Shown one piece after another: positions 1 to 10,204 of a stretch of DNA of 64,000 nucleotides (its first letter is position 1; every line of letters begins with the position of its first letter). The notes under the pieces were generated by a model. The model was not told where the DNA came from. It was given only the letters and a program-made list of their open reading frames with translations, and searched no databases. This DNA comes from Polytrichum commune (taxonomy: Eukaryota > Streptophyta > Polytrichopsida > Polytrichales > Polytrichaceae). The stretch spans positions 16,866,001 through 16,930,000 of the forward strand of contig OX485803.1 of assembly GCA_950295325.1 (NCBI GenBank). The letters are read 5' to 3'. Both the position numbers and the translations under genes were made by a program.

Positions 1-630
1 TCGCTTCTTGAGCAAGTTGGCAACCATGCGAATGGCCCCATCTGGTAACATGGAGGCAACATCTATTTGTACAGACAATGCTTTGTCACTGAACTCATCC
101 ACCACCCTATTATTCCACTCTTTTCGTTGGAAGATCATATCATCAACTAGGGCTTTGTCTGCTTCATCTTCTGTTATCATTGCACTCGGAAAGCAAGCAC
201 TTACTTTCTCCTCCAGAACAGCGGGTGCACTTGCCAAGCAATCCATGTAGTAATCTAATTCTGCTTGCCTTGTCTTGATGAGGAGATCGAGCATTCCCAT
301 CTTATAGTCTCTCAGAATCTGTTGGGCAGTTCCTGTGGAGGAAGCCAAAGTCTGAAGAATACCCAGGATCACCACCGGCTCGTCGCTTAAGCCTTGCGGA
401 AAACTTCCCTTATTCCGATGCTCACACAGGACATGGAGACACTCCGCCGTTTCCAAGTAGAGCTCGTACTGCGCCCTAAAGCTAACCAGCATTTCTTCCA
501 AGAGAGACGTCAGAATAGCTGGCGGCCTTTCCAGTGCGTGGTTCCCACTGTGGTCGGACATCCCCTCCCGATCCATCCCTGTTTCCCATATTCGATTCTC
601 GTCAGTTCGGAAGAAGAGCACTGGCCTCAT
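1..630 (-). CDS. Partial 5' coding region, unrecognised protein
   Basis: The minus strand is open without a stop from the window edge to an in-frame TGA just upstream of position 630, about 210 codons, which is unlikely by chance. The reading begins at an ATG at 630-628; further in-frame ATGs lie at 576-574 (G at -3 and +4, the best initiation context) and 561-559. From the second ATG the protein starts MDREGMSDHSGNH and continues into a mixed acidic and hydrophobic, probably helical sequence with stretches such as SLLEEMLVSFRAQYELYLE and LLIKTRQAELDYYMDCL. It has no signal peptide or membrane segment and is not low-complexity, which supports real coding. I do not recognise the family. The 3' part lies outside the window, and an upstream 5' exon is possible. 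Plus-strand open frames here are antisense shadows. Confidence 0.62.
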   Translation of the reverse strand, partial: MRPVLFFRTDENRIWETGMDREGMSDHSGNHALERPPAILTSLLEEMLVSFRAQYELYLETAECLHVLCEHRNKGSFPQGLSDEPVVILGILQTLASSTGTAQQILRDYKMGMLDLLIKTRQAELDYYMDCLASAPAVLEEKVSACFPSAMITEDEADKALVDDMIFQRKEWNNRVVDEFSDKALSVQIDVASMLPDGAIRMVANLLKKR

Positions 631-905
631 TATGGGGCTTACGAACGAAGATCAGACCAGAAATAAATTTTAAAAACGATGGGGGATGACCAAAAACTCA
701 GAAATTGACCCCAAATGGCATAACCCATCATACACCACTGTCTCTCGATGGAAAACCCACAGCCAGAGCCAAAACACCGTACCCAAAATCAGATTTAGGT
801 TAAAAATTGGAGGTAAAAGAAGGACCGCAAGAATACAGTTCGGAGGAACGGAAAAGCAGGGGACCGGCAAGCACATGTGATGGTCTTCTGAGACAACTTC
901 TCACA
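631..905. other. Short stretch upstream of the minus-strand gene
   Basis: No coding signal is seen. By position it should be 5' UTR, intron or proximal promoter of the minus-strand gene. No clear TATA box was identified. Confidence 0.3.
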
Positions 906-1640
906 CATTCAAGCCGGTCGCACTTGCCACCGTGCTAAACTCACAAAATAATGAGGGCAAAAAGAAAGGAAGCGCGGCATAAACTGTGCAATACCTCCAC
1001 CATAACAATCTCAAAGTGGCCAAAAGTCAGCGCACACGAAAGAGCGCCCAGTGCCGACCGCACCTTCACCCTCTGACCAAACACACACATCCCAAAGAAC
1101 AAGAGGAAGGTAAAACCCTACGAAGAAAGGAGATGGTAGGGAGAAGGGAAGATTAAGAGGAGAAAGAAAAACGCACGATCGCAGCAGGAACCATGGAGCT
1201 TGAATGCTGCGTGGAGAGAAGAACACAATTGGGAGGAACAGGAAACACATCGTCGAACGGAAGCCAGTGGTGGGGCGGTCTACAACGACATTCAAGCTGG
1301 TCGCAGTTGCCACCGCGCTAAACACACAAATAGGGAAAGGAAGAAAGAAAAGTAGGGCATAAAACTAATCTCCTCTTTGCCTCCACCAGAGCAATCTCCA
1401 AGTAGCCAAAAGTCAGCGCACAGGAAAGAGCAGCCAGTGCCAATCCGCACCTTCACCCTCTGACCGAACCCATACATCCCAAAGAACAACAAGACGATAA
1501 AAATAAAAATAAAAATAAACCCCTACGAACAAAGGACATGGTAGGGAGCAGGGAAAAATAAGGAGAGAGAGAGAGAGAGAGAGAGAGAGACGCACGATCG
1601 CAGCAGGGACCATCGAGCTTGAGCGCAGCGTGGAGAGACA
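906..1640. repeat. 384-bp tandem duplication upstream of minus-strand gene
   Basis: About 320 bp starting with ATTCAAGCCGGTCGCA (from 906) recurs from 1289 as ATTCAAGCTGGTCGCA. Both copies keep the block CCAAAAGTCAGCGCAC, the block CACCTTCACCCTCTGACC and, near the end, CGCACGATCGCAGCAGG followed by a GAGCTTGA and GCGTGGAGAGA motif. The copies have diverged by substitutions and by expansion of an AAAAT run and a GA run in the second copy. It lies where the promoter or 5' UTR of the minus-strand gene is expected, so it may duplicate regulatory sequence; that is inference. Confidence 0.8.
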
Positions 1641-1923
1641 ACGTTTCCTGTGCCAACATGTCCACGTCCAGCAACTTCACGGTGGACGGGCTGCTGCCGC
1701 TTCGCACCAGCGGCGCCGCGACGCTGCTACTGGACTCCGCGGCCGCCCCAAACCTGTTGCTGCTGCAGTCGAAGGCGTCCCCGCTCTTGGTGGCCTCGTG
1801 ATTCATCGTCAACCATTCCTCCGCCCGCACCACCACTGCCTCGTGCGACACGATGAGGAACGGCAGCCGGCTGCTGCTGCCGCCGCTGAGGCCGCTACTG
1901 CCGCCCCCCCTGCTGCACGCCAT
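1453..1923 (-). other. GC-rich open frame, possible 5' exon (doubtful)
   Basis: A minus-strand frame of 157 codons runs from the ATG at 1923-1921. Its first 110 codons are GC-rich (about two thirds G+C by eye), in contrast to the AT-rich surroundings, and read as Ser/Gly/Ala-rich sequence with a less repetitive patch (VKLLDVDMLAQETLSL). The end of the frame runs through the GA microsatellite and is surely not coding. It could be an upstream exon of the minus-strand gene or simply a GC-rich promoter block: stops are rare in such DNA, and several plus-strand frames over the same interval are also open. Confidence 0.2.
1561..1590. repeat. (GA)n microsatellite
   Basis: About 15 GA units inside the second copy of the tandem duplication; absent from the first copy. 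Read on the minus strand it is a CT tract, a composition common in plant 5' UTRs. Confidence 0.95.
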
Positions 1924-1940
1924 TCTCAACCTCCTAATCC

Positions 1941-1942
<2 letters not shown>

Positions 1943-1996
<54 letters not shown>
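1943..1996. repeat. (CT)n microsatellite
   Basis: About 26 uninterrupted CT units, followed by pyrimidine-rich CTCC/CCCT runs to about 2045. Confidence 0.95.
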
Positions 1997-1998
<2 letters not shown>

Positions 1999-2640
1999 CC
2001 GCTCCTCCCTCGCTCCTTCCTCCCTCCCTCCCTCCCCCCTACCCCAACCTCCCAACGCCCATCCAACCCCTCATCTCATCTCATCCCTTCGCTGGATCCC
2101 ATCCTCCATCGATCACCGCATGCATTCCCCTCCTGCTTCACTCTCGTGTCCACGATCACTGGATTCCCTCGATTCCTCTGTAGCAGCGGGCCGCTCCCCC
2201 CCTTGCTGCGCATGCATGGACTAAGTTACGATGTGTGATGTTCTTCGCCTGCCAGGCTTGTTGTTTTTATGCGCTGCTGCTGCTGCTCCTCCTGCTCCTC
2301 CGACTCCAAGCGAGGCCGAGTCCAAGTCCGTTTTCAACCTCGCGAGTCGGGGATGAAGGTGAAGCTGGGTGGAGCATGAGCATGCATATTCCGATGGTTT
2401 TGTGTCGTGCGCGGAGGAGGGGCCTGCTTTTCGGAAAGTGGGTCGAGATGCTTTCCCTGCGGGTGATGCGAGGAGTATGTTGCGAATGGCGAGCCTCCTG
2501 CCAGCTCCCCCTCCCCCTGCCCCTGCGTTGCGTTGCGTTGCGTTGCGTTGCGAACTTGCTCTGCTCCTGCCGCCGAGTTCAACTTACTACTGACGGGCCA
2601 GGATGACGACAACTTCTTACACTGGCATGTAGTAATACGC
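1997..2640. other. GC-rich, low-complexity stretch without a convincing gene
   Basis: Pyrimidine-rich on the plus strand, then CTG/CTC repeats (about 2274-2305) and a short TTGCG minisatellite at 2525-2553. Several open frames overlap in different phases, as expected in GC-rich simple sequence. No splice pattern or conserved protein was recognised. Confidence 0.5.
2525..2553. repeat. (TTGCG)n short tandem repeat
   Basis: About five perfect 5-bp units. Confidence 0.9.
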
Positions 2641-3320
2641 AATGCATGAGGGAAGGGTGCCTTATGGGCTATAAGGGCGTCGTGCCCGCATTCCCCACAA
2701 TGCATTACCGGACGTAAAGAATCAAGCCTAGACTATGAAAACCATGCATTATAGAAGAAGAAGAAGAGGAAGAAGAAGAAGAAGCGTAATGCCCTGTCAA
2801 AGAATGTAATGCACTCCGCTTTATTTGGAGTGCAATTCCGTAATATAAGGTGCATGAGGGAGGGTGCATTATGGGGAATAAGGGCATTGTGCAAAGCGTA
2901 GGGGAGCTCCAGTGCTTGCATTCCCCATACTGCATTACCGGATGTAAAGAATCAAGCTTAGATTACGAAAAACATGCATTAAAGAAGAAGAAGAAGAAGA
3001 AGAATGCCATGTCAAAGAATGTAGTGCATTCCACTTTATGCATAGTGCAATTCCATAATATATGGGTATGTCCAATAACAAAGCAAAATTTGAACTTGGT
3101 TCTTTACGTTATGGGGGAATAAGGACACCATGAGAGGCGGTAGCCGAGCAAAGATGTTTGTGTTCCCTGTAATGCACTCTCCACGTGCATTACCGGACAT
3201 AAAGGTCCAAAGGACGGATTTCCACAATTCTCATCGGTTGAAGAAATGTGATGCCTTCCCGAAAACGTAATGCACTCCAAAATATGTGTGTGCATTATGT
3301 AATAGGCGAGGCTGGAGATA
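2640..3320. repeat. Tandem repeat of about 230 bp, three or more units
   Basis: The unit is marked by a CATTCCCCA...TGCATTACCGGA block at 2691, again at 2919 (228 bp later), and in diverged form around 3160-3200. Each unit then carries TAAAGAATCAAGC (altered in the third), a (GAA)n run in the first two, a TGTCAAAGAATGTA block and a degenerate GTAATGCA. The words TGCATTAC and GTAATGCA recur in both orientations, so single units can fold. No reading frame is maintained between units. Confidence 0.8.
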
Positions 3321-3575
3321 GAGGCCATTGTCAAAAATAGGGATTCCACGAGGACGGGAGTTTGTTTGGGATGATGCCATGTCTTGAGGGCCTCACCGCA
3401 CGTACAAGACTTAGCCATGACCTCTAGATGACCCACACATAATGAGAAATCGGAATGCACTTTGGGAAAGCCATGTAATGCCAAACATAAATTAGGGCCA
3501 AGTCTTTACGCAAAGTAAGACGGTATCATATTACAAAAGGGAGATTTGCCCTGGGTCATTATGTGGCTAAGAAAG

Positions 3576-3783
3576 GGGGAGAAGGAAATATCCCATACGA
3601 GTGTACCTCTCATCCATCTAACATGAACTCTTGATCCGCTTATAGGTTTATGGCCAGTTCATCTTCGAATCACTTGCCTTAGACTAATTTAGGGTTTTAG
3701 AAGCTAATTTCAATGCCAAATTAATAAAAAAAACAATAACTAGGCTCCATACTATTTGTAGGCTTCTATGTTGAATGAACGAG

Positions 3784-3790
<7 letters not shown>
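3576..3790 (+). mobile_element. TIR element family B, copy 1
   Basis: The left end reads GGAGAAGGAAATATCCCATA and continues into CGAGTGTACCTCTCATCCATC. The right end GAATGAACGAG is cut off by a CT microsatellite. The core block (GACTTGCCTTGGACTA type, then TTAGAAGCTAATT) is shared with the next copy and with copies at 46184 and 48801. Small size, TIRs and no coding capacity indicate a MITE. Confidence 0.65.

Positions 3791-3819
<29 letters not shown>
3785..3819. repeat. (CT)n microsatellite
   Basis: About 17 CT units at the right end of family B copy 1. Confidence 0.95.
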
Positions 3820-3823
<4 letters not shown>

Positions 3824-3853
3824 GGAAGAGAAATCTTGCATAACAAATGGAGT

Positions 3854-4080
3854 GAGGGGATTTTCGTATACAAGAGTATTTTCCATCCAATCAACATAAA
3901 AACTTTATCCCTTGGCCAATTCATCTCAAGTGACTTGCCTTGGACTACATTAGGGTCTTAGAAGCTAATTCTGATGTCAAATTCGCTCAAAATTACTAAT
4001 CTTCATACATTGTATGAATGTCAAGACTTTTATGTTGGATGAATGAGAGATATGCTCATATGAGATGATTCCTCCTCTCC
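3854..4080 (+). mobile_element. TIR element family B, copy 2
   Basis: The left end GAGGGGATTTTCGTATACAA and the right end ATGAATGAGAGATATGCTCA lie in inverted orientation around the shared core GACTTGCCTTGGACTACATT. This is a second family copy about 65 bp downstream of copy 1, so the pair may be a local duplication or nested insertion. Confidence 0.65.
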
Positions 4081-4161
4081 CTATGCGAGGGCGTAAGAAG
4101 GGAACACAAAACAAGGCACACAGAGAGAGGTAGTTATCGCATACCCCTCAGTCGATGCATA

Positions 4162-4251
4162 ATAATAGGCTAGCATTTGGGATGCATGTTATCAGAGGTA
4201 ATTGTCCCCAAAAGCCCTCAAATAGCATGCATCCCAAATGCTAGCTATTAT
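4162..4251. repeat. Inverted repeat, 26-bp arms
   Basis: The left arm around GCTAGCATTTGGGATGCATG (ending 4188) is complementary to CATGCATCCCAAATGCTAGC (4226-4245), and pairing extends to ATAATAG/CTATTAT. The loop is about 37 bp. It could be a remnant of a foldback MITE or a small-RNA hairpin. No TSD is evident. Confidence 0.8.
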
Positions 4252-5456
4252 GTTTCGTTGAGCTAACACTAGAATTAGGCAAGGTCCACCCCGCCCGCCA
4301 AATTTACATCCATTGTAACTCACCATTTGATGGGTGATTTTGCTTAGTATTGCAATATTATCATCACCGTGGCTTTATGTTCACACCACAAGGTAAGTTA
4401 CACTTATCCCTCATGGTAAGAAGTTACAACACTTCACATCGGTGCTAGTGATTTTCATTTGCATGTAATTTTTAATTGGAGGGGGGGGGGGATGTTGCCT
4501 CCGTTGCCCATCTCGTCCACTCCCTTCATACCATCCTCCTAATGCCCCTATCCTAACTTACCCAAAAAAATAAAGGGAGGCTTTTGATGTAGAAGTTATC
4601 ATCACCGTGCCATCAAACTTATCATTATGTTTACTTAATGGCAAGTTTAATGGTTTAGGGTTTAGGGCAATGGATGAGACGTACGTTCGTATGCGATAAT
4701 TCCCTCGCCCCGGTAACATTGACTCAAACTTCCCATCTCTATGTTTTAACTTAATCAATAACACTTCACCTTTGCTAAGAGGTCACTTCTATTCCTTGAC
4801 ACTCGAGCATCTTAAGAGGCCCCGTGATGGGCATCTCAATGCACAAAAACATGTATTTGAACTACTTCCATTTTAAGATGGTTGTGTTAAGATGACCGTA
4901 TCTTAAAGTAATGCACTTCAAGTGAACTTTTCAAATTGGTTAAATACCTTCATATTAAGAAGTGGTATGCTTTGTTGTGTTTAGCTAAGGCATTCATGTA
5001 TGACACACATGGAAGATTTAGGTTCAAATACACAACATGAGTGCCCTTGGATACATATACATACCTAATATTTTTATCATAATGATCATAATGATCATAT
5101 ATATATATATATATATTCTTGACATAAGATTATCTACTAAATGAAGCTCAAACCCTACAAACATTCTCCAACTAGTATTGTGTGCTAGGTGGGGCCAAGA
5201 ATAAGCCATGTTCTATACATTACAATACCCTATGAGGTTCGTTAAAATTGTGTATATGTGTCGTACATCGATACCATGCATGTCTCAAGGATTAAAGACA
5301 CGGTACAAAATGGATGCTTACCCCTCATAGTCCTCACCTTGGTTGACCACCACATATTAGTTTATAAATATCAAGTACACCCAAACTAATTACCCAGCTT
5401 GAGGGGGTACCAAAAATATTTAAACTTTATTCACATGGTCAACTAGAGGGATAAGT
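4252..5456. other. Intergenic, no gene seen
   Basis: AT-rich DNA with a G10 run near 4482, a TA run at 5099-5115, the telomere-like dimer and a family B fragment. Open frames are short and show no family resemblance. Confidence 0.6.
4652..4707. repeat. Telomere-like dimer next to a family B end fragment
   Basis: TTTAGGGTTTAGGG (4652-4665) is two units of the plant telomere repeat. It directly abuts a family B right end (ATGGATGAGACGTACGTTCG to GATAATTCCCTC). The dimer is too short to be an interstitial telomere tract. Confidence 0.6.
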
Positions 5457-5600
5457 ATAGTAGAGGCACCTATTCCCACTCGAGGTCCCAATGGCAATCT
5501 ACAGGGCACCGCAATTTCGATCAGGCTAGGATTGGCTATTCAATTAGGCTAGGGTTGAATTGCGAACGAGCTAGAACCAATATTGCCATGACACATGTGT
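5457..5600 (-). repeat. Dispersed repeat family C, inverted copy
   Basis: The start AGTAGAGGCACCTATTCCCA and the following CTACAGGGCACCGCAATTTC block are the reverse complement of sequence at 42465-42536. The match includes CAATATTGCCATGACACATG, which corresponds to CATGTGTCATGGCAATATTG there. Confidence 0.7.
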
Positions 5601-6584
5601 TGGTTTTGAGTGTTGAAGTGAGGATGAATGAGTAGTTATGGCTGACTTTAAACACTGGTAATATGTGCGACCAACTCTTTGGCTTGAAAATTCACAATAA
5701 TTTCAATTCAAGCAACAATACTACCAAAAAAAATAAAAAAAGTGGTGAGCCATTCTCGGTGCAATGTGCTCCACACCTATGTTTGTAGAGTAGAGTTGAA
5801 CTCTTGGTTATTTTGTTGCTTCTTATATGCCTCTACTTCTTGTTTTAAATTACATAGTCATGATTTTGACCTGCAAAAGCTCAAATAAACAAGATGGGGA
5901 AGGTAGATTCTACTCGATTTTGTGTGACTACATGTAGTCATAATTCGATCGATCCAAAACCCTCTTGAAAAGTATTTCTCTAAGTATTTGTAGGATCTTT
6001 GACATGAGGTAAGATAAAATGGGCACCATGAATAAGATCACAACATTGCTCAACCTAGGGGTTGAGCTCCCTATTATAAAAGAAGAACGCTCCCTAGGTT
6101 GGTACGTGGCTACATTTTATAACAATTGGGTTATGTGTAGTTGGTTAGTTGTTATTGTACGACTTGTCAAACTGGTTATTTGCAAGCTAGTTGGCTTGAA
6201 GCAGTGGATGAGTGGTGGCAAGAACGGAGGAGATTAGAGGAGGAGGGTTACATCGGTCGAATCCGACGGTCGAGAAAGCATATGCAACGTGGCCTCACTA
6301 GAAGCCAACAGTTGCTTTCATCGCCCATAGACTTCTTCTCGATAAAACTAAATATGGTTAATTTTTTCAATTGTTTGTCACACATGGTTGCCACTCTATG
6401 TCCATCATTTGCATAGTGAACAAATACTAATGTTGATTACTATTCATTTTGCAAGGGTGCCCTGAAAAAACAAAGGAATCATTTCTTGCTTCATTTCCTA
6501 ACACTAAGGGTGTAGCGACACCATAGTGTTGAGTGAATGTTATGATTGATTTGGGTTCTTTGAAGCTCCAGTAACAATCATGTT
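5601..6584. other. Intergenic, no gene seen
   Basis: AT-rich sequence. Short open frames at 6019-6416 overlap each other and have neither an exon pattern nor a recognisable domain. Confidence 0.5.
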
Positions 6585-6810
6585 AATGTGGGTGGGTCAC
6601 TTGGAAAATAATTGGCCAATCTAGTTGTATACCTGGGGTGGAAAGAAATGTGGGTCCAAGATTACGAGTCTCCCCCCCGGGGATTTTCCTTGAGACTTCA
6701 AATCAACACATTACACAAAACAAATCAATTAAGTAACATTAAATTCAACATAAATGAAAAAAACTATTCACCTACATCAATTTTCTATGATAACGATTAA
6801 TGTGACATGC
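6585..6810 (+). mobile_element. Dispersed element family D, copy 1
   Basis: The run TGTGGGTCCAAGATTACGAG, then CTCCCCC, TTGAGACTT, CAACACATTACA and CACCTACATCAATTTTC matches, in order, sequence inside intron 8 of the Gln-rich gene (35820-36120). The left border resembles the GTGTGGGTGG end of the copy at 25427. Confidence 0.6.
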
Positions 6811-7720
6811 ATGATTTTTGTAACCTAATTATTTGGCTTGGGGTATAAACCAATGTGGGTTCTATAGAATGTTTTTGATCCACACAAATAAATTTTGTTT
6901 CAAAATTCGAAGACAACACATGCAATCAAATGGATGGTAAAACAATAATAATTTCCTACTTAATGATTTTAAGGGCCCAAAATTGGCGACTACACACAAA
7001 AACAAAAATAAAACAACAAAACACATTGATTCACACTAATAGGACAGATAAAAGTATTTTTAGTGTCGATCAACTAAATAAGTACAATTTGGTGTAGGTA
7101 CATGCCATTTCATAACCCTTTTTTTTTTGGATGAATGAGAGGTATATTGGTGTGCAACGGTTCCCTCTTGCCAGCGGTAGGTGGGTGAACTGCATTAAGT
7201 ACTTAACTCTCAACCTCCCAAGCTTATGAAATGGTTGTTTGAAGTGCATTTCACTCAATGTTGGTTGTGGAATTCGCATGGACAAGTTTTGAGGTTGAAA
7301 TGGGCTTTGACTGTATGGTTTTGAAACATGGGAGTTGAGTTATAACGAAGGAGAAAGTGAGCAAGAACAACCATTTGGATTTCTTGATTATAACAAATGC
7401 CAGAGTTGATGCACAAGAAAATGCCATGTTTTATCCCCCGAAAGAGACCCTTGGCCAATCAAATTCACTTGGAAAATGAATGAAAAGCTGGTGTGATCCA
7501 CTAGATGGGAACAACTCAACAATCAATCATCTCCACTAATTCTCATGTCAAAATGTGCAAATCACAATGGCCAACCGCATTGCGTTTGGAGTATGTAAAT
7601 GCTTGGCTTGATGTTTATAATTATTTTGATTGTGGATGGATGAGTTAGGTGGGGTTAATGCATGAGACCAATCATGCATCCACCAAAATGGGTTTCTTGG
7701 GAAGTTTGGGGTTAATTCAC
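6811..7720. other. Intergenic, with a family B end fragment at 7128-7170
   Basis: GGATGAATGAGAGGTATATT followed by CAACGGTTCCCTC at 7128-7170 is a family B right end with no matching left end nearby. Otherwise AT-rich without coding signal. Confidence 0.5.
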
Positions 7721-7724
7721 TTAA

Positions 7725-8079
7725 GGTGAGTTTCCATGTAGGCCGCTCGGCCACTAGATTCTAGAAAATAATGGATCGGTGGTGTTCACATGTAGTTAAG
7801 CACAAGCCACCATCCAACCACATTCTAGTGGGCCACTAGAATGTGGACAGTTGTGGAAACATGCCACTCAACTTCCATGCACCCCACGAAAGAACCTTTA
7901 ACATACAAGTGCCAGTCACCAAAGGATTGAGAGCCTATTTTAGAAGAAGGAGGAGGTTTTAACATGAAGGAGGAGGTTAGTAGGTGGACATAAGTTTGAG
8001 AAGATGACCCTACCTCAATATATTTCCTCCTTATTCACACTAGATTATGGTGGCTAAGCGGCCTACATGGAAACTCACC
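7725..8079. mobile_element. 355-bp TIR element flanked by TTAA
   Basis: The left end GGTGAGTTTCCATGTAGGCC followed by GCT (7725-7747) is exactly complementary to the right end AGC then GGCCTACATGGAAACTCACC (8057-8079). Imperfect pairing continues through a GGCCAC motif. Both ends are immediately flanked by TTAA (7721-7724, 8080-8083). TTAA is the duplication made by piggyBac-type transposases, but TTAA is itself a palindrome and could be part of the TIR. No coding capacity is seen, so any mobility depended on an element elsewhere. A 29-bp palindrome lies inside. Confidence 0.75.
7818..7846. repeat. 29-bp palindrome inside the TTAA element
   Basis: CCACATTCTAGTGG and CCACTAGAATGTGG are perfect reverse complements separated by one G. 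Confidence 0.9.
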
Positions 8080-8083
8080 TTAA

Positions 8084-10204
8084 TATATGAGTCACACTAT
8101 GCATGTCACTTTGCTCTCACCCTTTGCTCGTTTGCATGTTGACAAGAGAGAGAGAAAGAGAGAGAAACTTGCAACATAAGAGTGTACACAAAATATTGTG
8201 TTTAGTGTCATATGGCATGTGTGCGTCATTGTGGTAACTTTTTCTAATGACACTTCTCATGGATAAGTTTACAAGTTCTGAATCCCAACTTACTTTTAGT
8301 TCATTCAAATGCCAATTACCGAACACAAAAGTTTGGTATACTCTGCAAGCAAAAAACAGTCTTGCATTGAAATATTGTCATGGATGATTAAAAATTGGAT
8401 GGAAAATCACATAGTAAGCGACAATAACTGCAACATTGTATATCTATGGTGTCCTATTTTTTTCACAAGGAATGACAAAAAAAAAGTAATGTTCACATTT
8501 AGTGTTGGCGACACTACACGGGTGGTTCCCAATTGATACTGAGCAAGCCGCATAGAATCGGTGACACTAAATACAATGTTTAGTGTAGTAAGCTATGTCG
8601 GTCCTTTATTCCTCCGACATAAAACGTCTTTAAATAGTGTGTACATTGGAGGTAGCTTCTTGAAGTTGGTTTGACACCATAATTCTCTTTGAAGACCCCA
8701 CCTTAGTAGTCTAGTTCACCACAATTGAGATGAATGTTAACCCTAAACCTACACATATCCCGCATGCATTTAATACAAAAATAAGACCTACACTTGTTAT
8801 ACAACAATTTCTTTTCGTTGTGTCATTAGCTTTAAGACCTTTCCCACACCACAACATTATGTAGAGCACCTCCAACAATGAATGAAATTCTCAATGATTG
8901 GTTTTCAAAATTCTTTGGGCTAATGGCACATGCTCATGTCATATTATGCACGTAAAGCTCGAAAAGCTAGCTTTGTATCAATGTAGGACTGTTCTCCCTC
9001 TTAAGTTTATGACATGTTTGGGAAATACACAAAAACTCGTATTATCGAGGTATTGTCTTCTCACTAATATGACAAATGGCGTAAAGTTGTCGTATTATTG
9101 AGGGAATATGAAAACATAAGTAATATGGGTTTAAAAATATATACAACAAGTTTAAGTTTAAGCAATATAGATGGTATGAAATAATAACGTATTATTCCAA
9201 ACAAATACACACATTCTCAAGAACTCTTGAAATAGGAGATTAAAGATCTCCAGTGTTGTCTACTCGAGTTAGTAACTGCCATCTTATCTAAATTCCCTAC
9301 TAACTTTTGAAAACTAATAATTTCATTAACACAAAAGTATAAAGCGTTTTTAATAAGAAACCGGACAATAATGATGCATGATGTTTAGCATCAAGATATT
9401 GGTGATTTTATATCATCATGAGTATAAGGCAACATACTAAGCATGAGGCCACTCTAACCCTAATCATGTTCATTCTACACTAGTAACCCTAATTATCATA
9501 AAGTTCCTAGTGATAAGTGAAGTTCCAAAGTAGCTCCCAAGTGAAAATGGATGTATTTTAGATGTACATAACATAAATGAAAGAGATTTTAACATTAACT
9601 ACCTCTTTAATATGACAGAACGGAGATTCTAAATGTCACATTATCAAGTGTCGTAGTCGTATAAAAGAGGGAGTTTTGGACTAAAAAGTTCAGTCTCGCA
9701 AAAATGTGTTGTAATATCGAGGGTGTCATATAAACAAGTGTCGTATTAACGAGGTTAGACTGTAGTGGCCATGAAGGATCAATGCCCTCACTTGTACCTT
9801 AGCATTCTTTTTCCCAAGTTGCATGCCGAGGTAGAAGGGCCTATGATGGACACTTTAAGCATTGATGTCCCCTTGTGAAACCCGAATTTTATTTTTATTA
9901 TTAATTTATGTATTTGGATTGGCATTTACATTATGAACACAACCTTGTCGAGATCACATGTCACATAACATATTGGATTTCCATATAAACATTCATAAAC
10001 ACGAACATCATTCGACCCTTGTTAGTTTGACATGCGTGTGTGCAAGATATTGTGGGGTTTTGCAGTTGAGAGTACATTTAGTTTGGTGTCATGACGCAAA
10101 TGCATGCCCTTCGAAGTTAGTCATGTGCATCCAACCTATGCACAAACTGATCCCCTTTTCAAACATGTTTGTCCCTTATCCTCAGGAGATCGGACTTCTT
10201 CTTC
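8084..10204. other. Intergenic, no gene seen
   Basis: AT-rich. At 8873 the word GAGCACCTCCAACA resembles the ends of plant PIF/Harbinger MITEs, but no matching second end was found. Open frames stay below 120 codons and are unsupported. Confidence 0.55.

Noticed and set aside
8-666. Plus-strand open frames at the left edge
   Set aside because: They are antisense to a longer, stop-free minus-strand frame with better protein-like composition, and one begins at a TTG rather than an ATG.
1630-2238. 202-codon plus-strand frame
   Set aside because: It runs through the CT microsatellite (poly Ser-Leu) and overlaps other open frames in GC-rich DNA; no conserved sequence.
4652-4665. Interstitial telomere
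   Set aside because: Only two TTTAGGG units; such dimers are common as promoter teloboxes or by chance.
8873-8886. GAGCACCTCCAACA as a MITE end
   Set aside because: No inverted partner or TSD visible.
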